DNA of 64,000 bases from Caulobacter soli (GCF_011045195.1 NZ_CP049199.1:5129501-5193500); one strand, 5' to 3'; positions 1 through 9,280 are shown, numbered from the stretch's first letter. Notes: a model not told the origin generated them from the letters alone. Numbers and translations are program-made.

Positions 1-2071
1 GCACCGCGAAATAGTGGGTGTCCAGGCACTCGGCCGAGCGGACGATGATCGAGACGTAGCTGCGCAGGCCCTTGGCGACCAGGTGGGCGTGGACGCCGCC
101 GGTGGCCAGGATCATCGGCAGGGCCACGCGATCGGCCTGGCTGGCCTCGTCGGTCAGGACGATGGCGCCGCAGCCGCGCAGCACCGCGTCCTCGGCCTCG
201 GCCCGGATGCGGTCGAGATTGGCGCGCAGGGCGTCGCCCGGCCGGGCTTCCGGGGCCGGCAGCGGCATGGTGCAGTCGATGACCACCACGCTCTTCTCGC
301 CCAGCAGGCCGTGGATGCGCTCGTACATGCCGGTGGTCAGGACCGGGCTTTCCAGCACGTAGACGTCAGCCTGGGCGGCGTCTTGCGCGAGGATGTTGCC
401 CAGGTTCTTGAACCGGGTCTTCAGGCTCATCACGCCGGTTTCCCGCAGGGGATCGATCGGCGGGTTGGTCACCTGGCTGAAGTTCTGGCGGAAGAAGTGG
501 CTGAGCGGCCGGTACTTTTCCGACAGCACGGCGAGCGGCGCGTCGTCGCCCATCGAACCGACGGCTTCCTTGCCCTCCTCGACCATGGGGGCCAGGACCA
601 TTTCCAGGTCTTCCAGGCTGAAGCCGGCGGCGGCCTGGCGGCGGGTCAGTTCCTCGCGGCCGTACTTGCGCGGCTCGGGGCCGGGGCCGATCTCCTTTTC
701 GAGATCGACCATGTTGCCCAGCCAGTCGGTATAGGGATGGCGCTCGGCCAGCTCGTCGATGATGTCGTCTTCGCCGTAGAGCTTGCCGCCCACCAGGTCG
801 ATGGCGATCATCCGGCCCGGCGAGATCGCCAGCTTGCGGGTGATGCGGCTTTCCTCGACGCCGCACATGCCCGCTTCCGAGCCCATGATCACCAGGCCGT
901 CGTCGGTATAGGCCACGCGCAGCGGGCGCAGGCCCGAGCGGTCCTTGCCGGCCACGACCCAGCGGCCGTCGGTGGCGCACAGGGCGGCCGGGCCGTCCCA
1001 CGGCTCCATCACCGCGTTGCAGTAGCTGTAGAGGGCCTTGTGCGAGGCCTTCATGTGTTCGCTGTTGGCCTCGGGCACCAGCAGGGTCTTGGCCATGGGC
1101 GCATCGCGGCCGGCCCGGACCAGCACCTCGAAGGTGTTGTCCAGGTTCGCCGAGTCCGAACCACCCGGCTGGATCACCGGTTTGACGTCATCCCCGAACT
1201 CACCGAAGGCGTCGGCCGCCATCTTGATCTCGTGGGACTTCATCCAGTTGATGTTGCCCTTGATGGTGTTGATCTCACCATTGTGGGCCAGCATCCGGAA
1301 CGGCTGGGCCAGGCGCCATTCAGGGAAGGTGTTGGTCGAATAGCGCTGGTGGAAGATCGCCACGGCGGCGCTGAAGCGTTCGTCCTTCAGGTCCGGATAG
1401 AATTCGTCGATGTGCTCGGCCAGGAACATGCCCTTGTAGATCAAGGACTTGGCCGAGAACGAGCAGATATAGAAGCCCGACAGGTTCTGGGCGTGGACGC
1501 GCTTTTCGATGCGCTTGCGGCACAGGAACAGGGCGCGCTCCAGGGCCTCGCCTTCCAGGCCGGCCGGGGCGGCCAGCATGATCTGCTCGATCTCGGGACG
1601 GGTGGCGTTGGCCTTCTCGCCGATCACCGAGGTGTCGACCGGCACTTGGCGCCAGCCATAGATGTAGAAGCCGAAACGCAGGGCCTCGGCCTCGACGATC
1701 GTGCGGCAAGCCTCCTGGGCGCCCAGATCCGTGCGCGGCAGGAAGATCTGGCCCACGGCGATCGGGCCCTGGCGCAGGGCGTGGCCGGTGCGGCGCACTT
1801 GGTCGATGAAGAAGTCCTGCGGAACGCTGACCAGCACGCCGGCGCCGTCGCCGGTCTTGCCGTCGGCGTCGACCGCGCCCCGGTGCCACAGGGCCTTCAG
1901 GGCCTTGATCGCCAGCTCGACGACCTCGCGGCGCGGCTGGCCGTCGATGGCGCAGACCAGGCCGACGCCGCACGCGTCGCGCTCGGTCGAGGGGTCATAG
2001 GCGTGGCCGTCGATCAGGGCCTGGCGGTTCTTCAGATAGAGCTCGGTCTGGGTCATGGCTTGATCGGTCAT
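1..2071 (-). CDS. gltB: Glutamate synthase (NADPH) large subunit, N-terminal part; cut by window start
   Basis: Large (alpha) subunit of glutamate synthase, which makes two glutamates from glutamine and 2-oxoglutarate in the cytoplasm. About 690 of the usual roughly 1500 residues lie in the window; the rest continues past base 1. The start ATG at 2071 is followed by a short propeptide, then TERDACGVGL, whose Cys34 is the expected N-terminal nucleophile of the class II glutaminase domain. Later stretches such as HQRYSTNTFP and HNGEINT are typical glutaminase segments. The start overlaps the stop of the upstream VOC gene by one base (TAATG), so the two are translationally coupled. With gltD further upstream the operon reads gltD-VOC-gltB. 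Identity is clear from the sequence. Confidence 0.97.
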   Translation of the reverse strand, partial: MTDQAMTQTELYLKNRQALIDGHAYDPSTERDACGVGLVCAIDGQPRREVVELAIKALKALWHRGAVDADGKTGDGAGVLVSVPQDFFIDQVRRTGHALRQGPIAVGQIFLPRTDLGAQEACRTIVEAEALRFGFYIYGWRQVPVDTSVIGEKANATRPEIEQIMLAAPAGLEGEALERALFLCRKRIEKRVHAQNLSGFYICSFSAKSLIYKGMFLAEHIDEFYPDLKDERFSAAVAIFHQRYSTNTFPEWRLAQPFRMLAHNGEINTIKGNINWMKSHEIKMAADAFGEFGDDVKPVIQPGGSDSANLDNTFEVLVRAGRDAPMAKTLLVPEANSEHMKASHKALYSYCNAVMEPWDGPAALCATDGRWVVAGKDRSGLRPLRVAYTDDGLVIMGSEAGMCGVEESRITRKLAISPGRMIAIDLVGGKLYGEDDIIDELAERHPYTDWLGNMVDLEKEIGPGPEPRKYGREELTRRQAAAGFSLEDLEMVLAPMVEEGKEAVGSMGDDAPLAVLSEKYRPLSHFFRQNFSQVTNPPIDPLRETGVMSLKTRFKNLGNILAQDAAQADVYVLESPVLTTGMYERIHGLLGEKSVVVIDCTMPLPAPEARPGDALRANLDRIRAEAEDAVLRGCGAIVLTDEASQADRVALPMILATGGVHAHLVAKGLRSYVSIIVRSAECLDTHYFAV

Positions 2072-2454
2072 TATTGGGCCCTCAACCGGCTCGGCCATCC
2101 GACGCGGACCAGGGTCTGGTCAGGATCGGACAGGGAAAATTCGTACATGCCCCAGGGCTTGGCCTCGGGACCGTTCTTCTCGATCGTCTCGCCGACGAAG
2201 GCCTTGGCCAGGTCGTCGACATTCTCGGCGTAGAGATAGAAGCCGAAAGGGTTCTGGCCCGAAACCAGCCAGCCCTCGACCGCGTCGGTCAGGTGCAGGA
2301 AACCGCCCTGGCCGTTGGACAGCATGCGGTAGGTGTCGCCCGGTTCCTTGTCGGCCTCGGGACGCGTGAAGCCCAGGCGCGCGTAGAAGGCTTCCGACGC
2401 GTCGAGGTCGTTGCAGGGCAGGATCGCCGTCAGGACGCCGGAGGGCGTGCTCAC
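2071..2454 (-). CDS. VOC (glyoxalase/bleomycin-resistance fold) family protein
   Basis: A 127-residue single-domain protein with the vicinal-oxygen-chelate pattern: it opens with TAILPCNDLDASEAFYARLGF and ends with the strand FSLSDPDQTLVRVGW. Proteins of this size are usually homodimeric; some bind metals or antibiotics and many have no known substrate. It sits between gltD (4 bp upstream) and gltB (1-base overlap), so it is co-transcribed with glutamate synthase, but nothing in the sequence ties it to that reaction. The metal ligands cannot be assigned with certainty by eye. The family call is solid; the function is unknown. Confidence 0.85.
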   Translation of the reverse strand: MSTPSGVLTAILPCNDLDASEAFYARLGFTRPEADKEPGDTYRMLSNGQGGFLHLTDAVEGWLVSGQNPFGFYLYAENVDDLAKAFVGETIEKNGPEAKPWGMYEFSLSDPDQTLVRVGWPSRLRAQ

Positions 2455-2458
2455 CGCC

Positions 2459-3904
2459 CTACTCCGCCGCGATCAAGGCCGGCGAGGCCTTGGCTTGCAG
2501 ATAGCGAGCCATCGCGTCGGCGGCGTCGCGGCCGTCCTTGATCGCCCACACCACCAGCGAGGCGCCGCGCACGATGTCGCCGGCCGCGAACACGCCGTCC
2601 AGATTGGTCATCTGGTGGCGGACGTCGGCCTTGACCGTGCCCCAGCGGGTGGTCTTCAGGTCCGGCGCGGACCAGGCTTCCGGCAGGTTCTCGGGCTCGA
2701 AGCCCAGGGCCTTGACCACCAGCTGGGCCGGACGGTCGAAGTCGCCGCCGTCGATCTCTTCCGGCGATTGACGACCCGAGGCGTCCGGGGCGCCCAGGCG
2801 CATGCGGATGGCGCGCACGCCGGTCACGGCGTCGGCGTCGCCGCCCAGGGCGCGCGGCGCGGCCAGCCATTCGAAGGTCACGCCCTCTTCCTCGGCGTTG
2901 GCCACTTCGCGAAGCGAGCCCGGCATGTTGGCCTTGTCGCGGCGATAGAGGCAGGTGACCGAGGTGGCGCCCTGGCGGATGGCCGTGCGCACGCAGTCCA
3001 TGGCGGTGTCGCCGCCGCCGACCACGACCACGTCCTTGCCCTCGGCGTTCAGCTCGCCGCTGTCATAGGCCGGGACGTCGTCGCCCAGGGTCTTCTTGTT
3101 GGAGGCGATCAGGTAGTCGAGCGCGGGGACCACGCCCTTGGCGCCCGACCCGGGCACGATCAGGTCGCGCGCCGCATAGACGCCGACGGCGATCAGCACG
3201 GCGTCATGCTGGTCGCGCAGGTCCTGCAAGGTGGCGTCCTTGCCGACCTCGAAGCCCAGCTTGAACACGACGCCGCCGTCGGCCAGGCGCTGGGTGCGGC
3301 GCTCGACCACGTCCTTTTCCAGCTTGAAGCCGGGAATGCCGTAGATCAGCAGGCCGCCGGCCCGGTCGTGACGGTCATAGACGGTGACGGCGTAGCCTTC
3401 CTCGCGCAGCTTCTCGGCGGCGGCCAGGCCGGCCGGGCCGGCGCCGATGATCCCCACCGACTGACCGCGCTCGGCCTTGGCGACCAGCGGCTTGACCCAG
3501 CCCATCTCCCAGGCCTTGTCGGTCAGGTAGCGCTCGACCGAGCCGATCGTCACGGTGCCGTGACCCGACTGCTCTATGACGCAGTTGCCTTCGCACAGTC
3601 GGTCCTGAGGGCAGATTCTACCGCAGACCTCCGGCATGGAGTTGGTGGCCTGCGACAGCTGATAGGCCTCTTCAAGGCGACCTTCGGCCGTCATCCGCAG
3701 CCAGTCGGGGATGTTGTTGTGCAGCGGGCAGTGGGTCTGGCAGAACGGCACGCCGCATTGCGAGCAACGCGAGGCCTGCTCGGTGGCTTTCGCGTCGATG
3801 AAGTCGGCGTAGATCTCGTGAAAGTCGCCATTGCGCTCGTCGGCCGCCCGCTTTTCGGGCGTCTTGCGGGCGACGGTCGTGAATTTCAGCATGCGCTCGG
3901 CCAT
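2459..3904 (-). CDS. gltD: Glutamate synthase (NADPH) small subunit
   Basis: The 481-residue beta subunit passes electrons from NADPH through FAD and iron-sulfur clusters to the large subunit. The N-terminal part has the clustered cysteines of the two [4Fe-4S] sites (CSQCGVPFCQTHCP near residue 50, and CGRICPQDRLCEGNC near 95-110). A dinucleotide-binding GAGPAGLAAAEKL lies near 155 and the second nucleotide site VVGGGDTAMDC is further on. Length is normal for the family. It is the first gene of the gltD-VOC-gltB operon; a 240 bp spacer separates it from the divergent uppP and must carry both promoters. Confidence 0.97.
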   Translation of the reverse strand: MAERMLKFTTVARKTPEKRAADERNGDFHEIYADFIDAKATEQASRCSQCGVPFCQTHCPLHNNIPDWLRMTAEGRLEEAYQLSQATNSMPEVCGRICPQDRLCEGNCVIEQSGHGTVTIGSVERYLTDKAWEMGWVKPLVAKAERGQSVGIIGAGPAGLAAAEKLREEGYAVTVYDRHDRAGGLLIYGIPGFKLEKDVVERRTQRLADGGVVFKLGFEVGKDATLQDLRDQHDAVLIAVGVYAARDLIVPGSGAKGVVPALDYLIASNKKTLGDDVPAYDSGELNAEGKDVVVVGGGDTAMDCVRTAIRQGATSVTCLYRRDKANMPGSLREVANAEEEGVTFEWLAAPRALGGDADAVTGVRAIRMRLGAPDASGRQSPEEIDGGDFDRPAQLVVKALGFEPENLPEAWSAPDLKTTRWGTVKADVRHQMTNLDGVFAAGDIVRGASLVVWAIKDGRDAADAMARYLQAKASPALIAAE

Positions 3905-4032
3905 GCGACTTCCCTCGTCCCCGCTTCCGGGGAAAAATTTGCGTGCGCGGGCCTCTTACGGACTCTTCGTGGCAAGAAGAATGCGTCAGTCAAAATTGTG
4001 GACAAATATATCCGTGATGGCCGAGGGGTTAT

Positions 4033-4047
4033 TGCGAGCGACTCGCA
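4033..4047. promoter_or_regulatory. Dyad TGCGAG-CGA-CTCGCA in the gltD/uppP divergent spacer
   Basis: A perfect 6+6 inverted repeat with a 3-base spacer lies in the shared upstream region of gltD and uppP, 129 bp from the gltD start and 105 bp from the uppP start. Shape and position fit a binding site for a dimeric regulator. I cannot name the regulator; a chance dyad in GC-rich DNA is possible. Confidence 0.3.
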
Positions 4048-4151
4048 CCTATGGGCTCATATAGTCCACTTTATGGATAAACCGATTGTTTACCGTGTCG
4101 GGCGCACGCCCGGCGACGGGGCTTTGAAGGCTGCGGCCTAGAGGAATGACG

Positions 4152-4961
4152 ATGCCGGATTGGCTGATCGCGATCGTGCTGGGCCTGGTCGAGGGCCTGA
4201 CCGAATTCATCCCCGTCTCGTCGACGGGTCACCTGCTGCTGACCAAGATCGCGATGGGCCTGACCGATCCGGCCTGGGACACCTTCATCGTGCTGATCCA
4301 GCTGGGCGCGGTGCTGGCCGTGGTGGCGATCTATTTCCAACGTCTCTGGAATGTCGTGGTCGGCCTGCCGACCAAGCCGGAGGCCCGCCGCTTCGCGCTC
4401 AGCGTGATCATCGGCTGCATTCCCGCCTTCGCCGCCGGCCTCGTCCTGCACGGGGTGATCAAGCACTTCTTCGAGAACCCGTTCCTGCCCCAGGTGATCT
4501 GCGTGTCGCTGATCGTCGGCGGGATCATCCTGCTGATCGTCGACAAGAAGGCTCCCGCGCCCAAGGAGATGGACGGCATGGCGCTCAGCCTGAAGACCGC
4601 CTTCCTGATCGGCCTGTTCCAGTGCCTGTCGCTGGTGCCTGGCGTGTCGCGCTCCGGCTCGACCATCGTCGGCTCGATGCTGATCGGCGTGGACCGCAAG
4701 GCCGCCGCCGAGTTCAGCTTCTTCATGGCCATCCCGATCATGGTCGGGGCCTTCGCTCTGGACCTGCTCAAGAGCTACAAGGACATCGACGCCAGCCACG
4801 CCGGGGCCATCGCCATCGGCTTCGTGGTCTCGTTCCTGTCGGGCCTGGTGGTGGTGCGGTTCCTGATCGACTTCGTCGGCAAGCGCGGCTTCGCCCCGTT
4901 CGCCTGGTGGCGGATCGTGGTGGGCGTCGTGGGCCTGGGCCTGATCTACATGCCGAAGTGA
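4152..4961 (+). CDS. uppP: Undecaprenyl-diphosphatase
   Basis: Integral membrane phosphatase (BacA/UppP family) that recycles undecaprenyl pyrophosphate to the monophosphate, the carrier for peptidoglycan and O-antigen synthesis. Both signature regions are present: EGLTEFIPVSSTGHLLL near the N terminus and PGVSRSGSTIVGSML in the second half, on a polytopic, mostly hydrophobic chain. The ATG at 4152 is preferred because GAGG at 4141-4144 sits at normal distance from it; an in-frame ATG at 4146 would be too close. The gene is single, followed by a palindromic repeat that contains a strong terminator. Confidence 0.95.
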   Translation: MPDWLIAIVLGLVEGLTEFIPVSSTGHLLLTKIAMGLTDPAWDTFIVLIQLGAVLAVVAIYFQRLWNVVVGLPTKPEARRFALSVIIGCIPAFAAGLVLHGVIKHFFENPFLPQVICVSLIVGGIILLIVDKKAPAPKEMDGMALSLKTAFLIGLFQCLSLVPGVSRSGSTIVGSMLIGVDRKAAAEFSFFMAIPIMVGAFALDLLKSYKDIDASHAGAIAIGFVVSFLSGLVVVRFLIDFVGKRGFAPFAWWRIVVGVVGLGLIYMPK

Positions 4962-4969
4962 TCCGGATC

Positions 4970-5133
4970 CCCTCTCCCCTTGCGGGAGAGAGTGGCCTCG
5001 CGGAGCGAGGTCGGGTGAGGGGTCAAAGAACGACAAAGCCGCGCCCAGTCGCAAGACCGGGCGCGGCTTTTGCTTTTGAGAGACCCCTCATCCGACGGCT
5101 ACGCCGCCACCTTCTCCCGCAAGGGGAGAAGGA
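4970..5133. repeat. Intergenic palindromic repeat (CCCTCTCCC-type), with a terminator inside
   Basis: The two arms are roughly complementary: CCCTCTCCCCTTGCGGGAGA near 4970 and TTCTCCCGCAAGGGGAGAAG near 5112, with GGGTGAGGGGT and ACCCCTCATCC further in. A related pair occurs at 23311-23483. It fills the space between convergent uppP and the NDUFA9-like gene. No coding potential is evident. Confidence 0.75.
5035..5077 (+). terminator. Rho-independent terminator of uppP
   Basis: A perfect 12-bp stem (AAAGCCGCGCCC at 5035-5046 with GGGCGCGGCTTT at 5059-5070) is followed by TTGCTTTT. It lies between convergent genes and could act on both strands. Confidence 0.85.
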
Positions 5134-5136
5134 CGA

Positions 5137-6099
5137 TTAGAACGCCCCCGCCGGGACCTCGGCGTATTGGCCGCCCTTGCGGTAGCGGTAGAGGTAGGAT
5201 GGAACCACCGCCTCGACCGCGGTCGGGATCACGCCCGCCTCGGCCAGGCCCGGCAGGCCCTTGCCGGCGACATTGTCGGTCTTCAAGGACTCGACCTGGT
5301 CGGAGGTCAGCGGCGGGTTGATCGGCGACAGGTCGCCGACCTTGCCGATCCAGCCGGCCGCGAAGAACGGGATCGGGGCCAGCACGCGGTTGCGGCCGGT
5401 CTCGACCAGGATCAGCTCCAGCAGCTCCTTGAAGCTGTAGACGGCCGGGCCGCCCAGCTCGTAGGTCAGGCCCTCGGCGGCCGGGCTGGCGACGGCTTTC
5501 GCCACCACGGCGGCCACGTCGCCGACATAGACCGGCTGGAACCGAGTCTCGCCGCCGCCGATCAGCGGCAGGGCGGGGAACAGGGCGGCCATCTGGCCGA
5601 ACTTGTTGAAGAACTTGTCGTCGGCGCCGAACACGATCGACGGCCGGATCACCACCGCGCCCGGGAACGCCGCGCGGACGGCGGCTTCGCCCTCGGCCTT
5701 GGTGCGCTGATACTTCGAGGACGAATCGACGTCGGCGCCGATGGCCGAGATCTGCACGAAGCGCGTGGCGCCGGCGGCCTTGGCCTGCTCGGCGATCGTC
5801 TTGGCGCCCATCACGTGCAGCGTCTGGAACTTCTGCCGGCCGCTTTCCCACAGGACGCCGACCAGGTTGACCACCGCCTCGGCGCCGTCGACGGCGCGGG
5901 CCACCGACGGGGCGTTGCGGATATTGGCCTGCACGACCTCGATCTGGCCGACATCGCCCAGCATCCGCATCTTGTAGGCCAGGTTGGGATTGCGCACCGC
6001 CACTCGCACGCGATGACCCGCCTTGGCGAGCGCCCGTACGACCTGGCCGCCGACGAAGCCGGAGCCGCCGAACACCGTGACCAGACCTTGCATAATCAA
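5137..6099 (-). CDS. NDUFA9-like NAD(P)-binding protein (atypical short-chain dehydrogenase), complex I-associated type
   Basis: A 320-residue Rossmann-fold protein of the extended/atypical SDR class. The nucleotide-binding motif VFGGSGFVGGQVV is within the first 20 residues. The remaining sequence resembles bacterial relatives of the mitochondrial complex I accessory subunit NDUFA9. In the family NAD(P)H is bound but a catalytic reaction is generally not known. An ATG two codons further in (6093) is an equally possible start. The gene stands alone, convergent with uppP, with tRNA-Leu divergently placed upstream. Family confident, role inferred. Confidence 0.85.
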   Translation of the reverse strand: MIMQGLVTVFGGSGFVGGQVVRALAKAGHRVRVAVRNPNLAYKMRMLGDVGQIEVVQANIRNAPSVARAVDGAEAVVNLVGVLWESGRQKFQTLHVMGAKTIAEQAKAAGATRFVQISAIGADVDSSSKYQRTKAEGEAAVRAAFPGAVVIRPSIVFGADDKFFNKFGQMAALFPALPLIGGGETRFQPVYVGDVAAVVAKAVASPAAEGLTYELGGPAVYSFKELLELILVETGRNRVLAPIPFFAAGWIGKVGDLSPINPPLTSDQVESLKTDNVAGKGLPGLAEAGVIPTAVEAVVPSYLYRYRKGGQYAEVPAGAF

Positions 6100-6172
6100 C
6101 CTCGTCCTAAACCCGTGAGCCGGGGGATAGACGACCCCGAGCGCAATCGCAACGAAATGCGCAACTAAGCGA

Positions 6173-6200
6173 TTGACGCGGTCAAAACCTTTGCATAAAC
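6173..6200 (+). promoter_or_regulatory. Promoter of tRNA-Leu
   Basis: TTGACGC at 6173-6179 and GCATAAAC at 6193-6200, 13 bases apart, resemble the Caulobacter housekeeping consensus TTGACGS-N10-14-GCTANAWC. The predicted start lies about 30 bases before the tRNA, as expected for a stable RNA gene. Confidence 0.7.
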
Positions 6201-6237
6201 GTCCCGGCCTCGCGGCGGTCCACGGATCGCCCCGCAG

Positions 6238-6324
<87 letters not shown>

Positions 6325-6585
6325 CCCCCTACCAACCTTCGTAAGAAGGTCGGGGTGGAGCCGAAAGAAACCCAGTATTTCAAATGGTGTTTCGTCCCTT
6401 CGGGGGCGCGATCCCTTTGCGCGGGGTCTCTCGCGCAGGATGGCGCGCGGGATGGACTGGCGGTTACGCTGGCCAGGCGTTAGATATCCTGTTCATCCGG
6501 CCGACAGGGTCGGCGCCCCATATTCAGGCGTGTCGGGAATTCGCAGTGTCCGTGCGACGAGACCGAGGCGCGGAGACGAAGAGAC

Positions 6586-7203
6586 TTGGCCAACTTCCTG
6601 CATGAAGGCGACCTGCCCGACGGCGTCTTCGCCGGCGCGACCGCCATCGCCATCGATTCCGAGACCATGGGCCTGCGCCTGGGCCGCGACCCGCTGTGCG
6701 TTGTCCAGCTGTCGTCGGGCGACGGCGACGCCCACGTGGTGCGCCTGGACCGCTCGACCTACGACGCTCCCAACCTCAAGCGCCTGCTGACCGATCCGGC
6801 CGTGCTGAAGCTCTTCCACTTCGGCCGCTTCGATATCGCCATGTTCCTGTTGCACCTGGGGGTCATGACGGCCCCCGTGTACTGCACCAAGATCGCCAGC
6901 AAGCTGGCCCGCACCTATACCGACCGCCATGGCCTGAAGGACGTGACGCGCGAGCTGATCGGGGTCGAGCTGTCCAAGGTCCAGCAGAGCTCGGACTGGG
7001 GCAATGCGACCCTGTCGCCCGAACAGGTCGCCTACGCGGCCTCGGACGTGCTGCATCTCCACGCCCTGCGCGAGCGCCTCAACGCCATGCTGGTCCGCGA
7101 AGGCCGCATGGAGCTGGCCCAGGCCGCGTTCAACTATCTTCCCCACCGCGCGGCCCTCGACCTGGCCGGCTGGGAAGACGTCGACATCTTCGCGCACAGC
7201 TGA
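6586..7203 (+). CDS. RNase D-like 3'-5' exonuclease (single DEDDy domain)
   Basis: A 205-residue DEDD-type exonuclease. Motif I is AIAIDSETMGL near residue 25, motif II FHFGRFDIAMF near 80, and motif III YAASDVLHLHAL near 148, the Tyr placing it in the DEDDy branch with RNase D. It lacks the HRDC domains of the roughly 375-residue enterobacterial RNase D, so it is the short form seen in many alphaproteobacteria. The start is a TTG at 6586. It is the first gene of a run with lptC, lptA and lptB (11 bp to lptC). Exact RNA substrates cannot be read from the sequence. Confidence 0.88.
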   Translation: MANFLHEGDLPDGVFAGATAIAIDSETMGLRLGRDPLCVVQLSSGDGDAHVVRLDRSTYDAPNLKRLLTDPAVLKLFHFGRFDIAMFLLHLGVMTAPVYCTKIASKLARTYTDRHGLKDVTRELIGVELSKVQQSSDWGNATLSPEQVAYAASDVLHLHALRERLNAMLVREGRMELAQAAFNYLPHRAALDLAGWEDVDIFAHS

Positions 7204-7214
7204 GGCCGGGCGGC

Positions 7215-7883
7215 ATGACCACCCTCGAGGCCGACCGGGCGGGATACAGGCGGGACTTGGGCCGTTGGCGCCGCCGCTCGCGTCGCGTCAAGCTGGCGCG
7301 GGTGGTGCTGCCGGCCGCGATGATCGCCCTGCTGGCCACGCTGGGCGGCCAGGTGGCCTGGCGGACCTTCACCGCCGGCGACCGGCGGCCGACCGAGAGC
7401 CGGGCGCAGATCCGCATGGTCACGCCGCGCTTCTACGGCCAGTCCAGCGACGGGCAACCGTTCATCATCACCGCCCGCTCGGCGGTGCGCGACGAAACCG
7501 ACATGAAGCAGGTGTTCCTGGACGCCCCGACCCTGACCATGGGCGCGGGCAGCCCCTCCCCCACCCGCTCGACCGCCGATCGCGGCATTTATCGCGAAGA
7601 CACGCTGAAACTGCGGCTGCATGGCAATGTCCGCATGGACGACGGCGCCGGCTATCGGTTCGCTTCGGACGAGGCCCTGGTCGACACCCGCACCGGCAAC
7701 ACCACCGGCGAAACCTCGCTGCAAGGCGAAGGTCCAACTGGACAGGTGCAATCCAACGCCTACTCCGTATATGACAAGGGCGACCGCATCATCTTCCGGG
7801 GCGGCGTCAGGACACGAATCGACCGGAAGACGGGCCAAGCGGTTCCGGAGCAAGGCCCGGGACCAGGCACGGCGCCGCAATAG
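7215..7883 (+). CDS. lptC: LPS export protein LptC
   Basis: A 222-residue bitopic inner-membrane protein. A basic N terminus (RRRSRRVK) precedes one membrane helix (about residues 30-48), followed by a periplasmic beta-jellyroll domain. LptC links the LptBFG transporter to periplasmic LptA and receives LPS extracted from the inner membrane. Identity rests on size, topology and its place directly before lptA and lptB. An open frame extends upstream to 6696, but the ATG at 7215 directly follows the exonuclease stop and gives the normal length. lptA starts two bases after its stop. Confidence 0.92.
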   Translation: MTTLEADRAGYRRDLGRWRRRSRRVKLARVVLPAAMIALLATLGGQVAWRTFTAGDRRPTESRAQIRMVTPRFYGQSSDGQPFIITARSAVRDETDMKQVFLDAPTLTMGAGSPSPTRSTADRGIYREDTLKLRLHGNVRMDDGAGYRFASDEALVDTRTGNTTGETSLQGEGPTGQVQSNAYSVYDKGDRIIFRGGVRTRIDRKTGQAVPEQGPGPGTAPQ

Positions 7884-7885
7884 AC

Positions 7886-8503
7886 ATGAGGACGTGGTTG
7901 ATGAATCGATGGATGGCGCCGGCGGTGATCGCCCTCAGCCTGTTGAGCGGCCCGGCCCTCGTGGGCGGCGCGGCCATGGCCCAGACGACCGCCCCGACCA
8001 GCGGCAACGACTCCAGCGCGCCGGTGGACATCTCCGCCGACGAGCAGGAGGTCATCAACAGCCAGTGCAAGACCATCTTCCGCGGCTCGGTCGAGGTCCT
8101 GCAGGACAAGGCCCGCATGCGGTCGGCGACCATGACCGTCTTCAACCGCCGCATGGAGCCGGGTAAGGCCACGTCCTCGCCGACCGGCAACAACAAATGC
8201 GGCGACGTCGATCGCGTCGAGGCCGACGGCAACGTCTTCTACGTGACGCCCGAGCAGACCGTGCGCGGCGACCACGCCGTCTACGACTACGCCACCGACA
8301 CCGTCGTGGTCACCGGCAACGTCGTGGCCGTCAAGGGCCAGGACGTGGCCCGCGGCGACCGCATGACCATCAAGACCAAGACCAACGACGTGAAGATGGA
8401 ATCCAACACCACGGGCGCGGGGCGCGGCAAGCCCCGGGTGCGGGCGGTGCTCTATCCCGACCAGAACAAAGACAAAAAGCCCGCCGCCACGACCAAGCCG
8501 TAG
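7886..8503 (+). CDS. lptA: Periplasmic LPS transport protein LptA (OstA-like)
   Basis: A 205-residue protein with a Sec signal peptide ending near GGAAMAQ and an OstA-type beta-jellyroll domain (VDISADEQEVINSQ, then repeated strand pairs such as GNVFYVTPEQTVRGDHAVYD). In the family, LptA monomers stack to form the periplasmic bridge that carries LPS to LptDE. The C terminus ends in a Lys/Pro-rich tail. An ATG at 7901 is an alternative start. It lies between lptC (2 bp upstream) and lptB (6 bp downstream), which supports the assignment. Confidence 0.92.
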   Translation: MRTWLMNRWMAPAVIALSLLSGPALVGGAAMAQTTAPTSGNDSSAPVDISADEQEVINSQCKTIFRGSVEVLQDKARMRSATMTVFNRRMEPGKATSSPTGNNKCGDVDRVEADGNVFYVTPEQTVRGDHAVYDYATDTVVVTGNVVAVKGQDVARGDRMTIKTKTNDVKMESNTTGAGRGKPRVRAVLYPDQNKDKKPAATTKP

Positions 8504-8509
8504 GAACCC

Positions 8510-9280
8510 ATGGCGCTTTCGATGCAATCCCTGGGCGTCAAGAACGACGCGGCCTCCGAAGGCCTGTTCGTTGACGCCATCGGCAAGTCGTTCGGCGACC
8601 GCCCGGTCGTCAAGAGCGTCTCCCTGCGCCTGAAGCGCGGCGAGGTCGCCGGCCTGCTGGGTCCCAACGGGGCCGGCAAAACCACCTGCTTCTACATGAT
8701 CACCGGCCTGGTCGCCGCCGACTACGGCTCGATCTATCTGGACGGCGAGGACATCACCAGCCAGCCGATGTTCCAGCGCGCCCGCATGGGCGTGGGCTAT
8801 CTGCCGCAGGAAGCCTCGATCTTCCGGGGCATGACGGTCGAGCAGAACGTCATGGCCGTGGTCGAGATGCGCCAGAAGGACCAGCGCCGGGCCCGCGAGC
8901 ACGTCACCGAGATCCTGGAAGAGCTGCGGATCACCCACATCCGCAAGTCGCCGGCCGTCGCCCTGTCGGGCGGTGAGCGCCGCCGCGTGGAAATCGCCCG
9001 CGCCCTGGCCAGCGAACCCTCGTTCATGCTGCTGGACGAGCCCTTCGCCGGCATCGACCCCCTGGCGATCTCCGACATCCGCGAGGTGGTCAGCTACCTC
9101 AAGGGTCGCGGCATCGGCATCCTGATCACCGACCACAATGTCCGCGAGACGCTGCAGATGGTCGATCGCGCCTCGATCATCCACGCCGGCGAGGTGCTGT
9201 TCGAGGGCTCGCCCCAGGAGATCGTCGACAATCCCGAGGTCCGCCGCGTCTATCTGGGCGACAGCTTCGACGAGCGCTGA
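8510..9280 (+). CDS. lptB: LPS export ABC transporter ATPase LptB
   Basis: A 256-residue ABC ATPase. It has Walker A GPNGAGKTT near residue 57, signature LSGGERRR near 155, and Walker B LLDEPFAGIDP near 175 followed by the switch His in ITDHNVRE. LptB energises LptFG to pull LPS out of the inner membrane. The first 25 residues extend beyond the Escherichia coli protein. It is the last gene of the exonuclease-lptC-lptA-lptB run and is followed by a strong terminator at 9338-9374, so rpoN has its own promoter or read-through. Confidence 0.96.
   Translation: MALSMQSLGVKNDAASEGLFVDAIGKSFGDRPVVKSVSLRLKRGEVAGLLGPNGAGKTTCFYMITGLVAADYGSIYLDGEDITSQPMFQRARMGVGYLPQEASIFRGMTVEQNVMAVVEMRQKDQRRAREHVTEILEELRITHIRKSPAVALSGGERRRVEIARALASEPSFMLLDEPFAGIDPLAISDIREVVSYLKGRGIGILITDHNVRETLQMVDRASIIHAGEVLFEGSPQEIVDNPEVRRVYLGDSFDER

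Noticed and set aside
14..2233. 739-codon open frame on the plus strand opposite gltB
   Set aside because: Mirror frame of a highly GC-rich gene; composition (Gly/Ala/His/Asp/Gln) and lack of motifs show it is not a protein, while the minus strand is unmistakable GltB.
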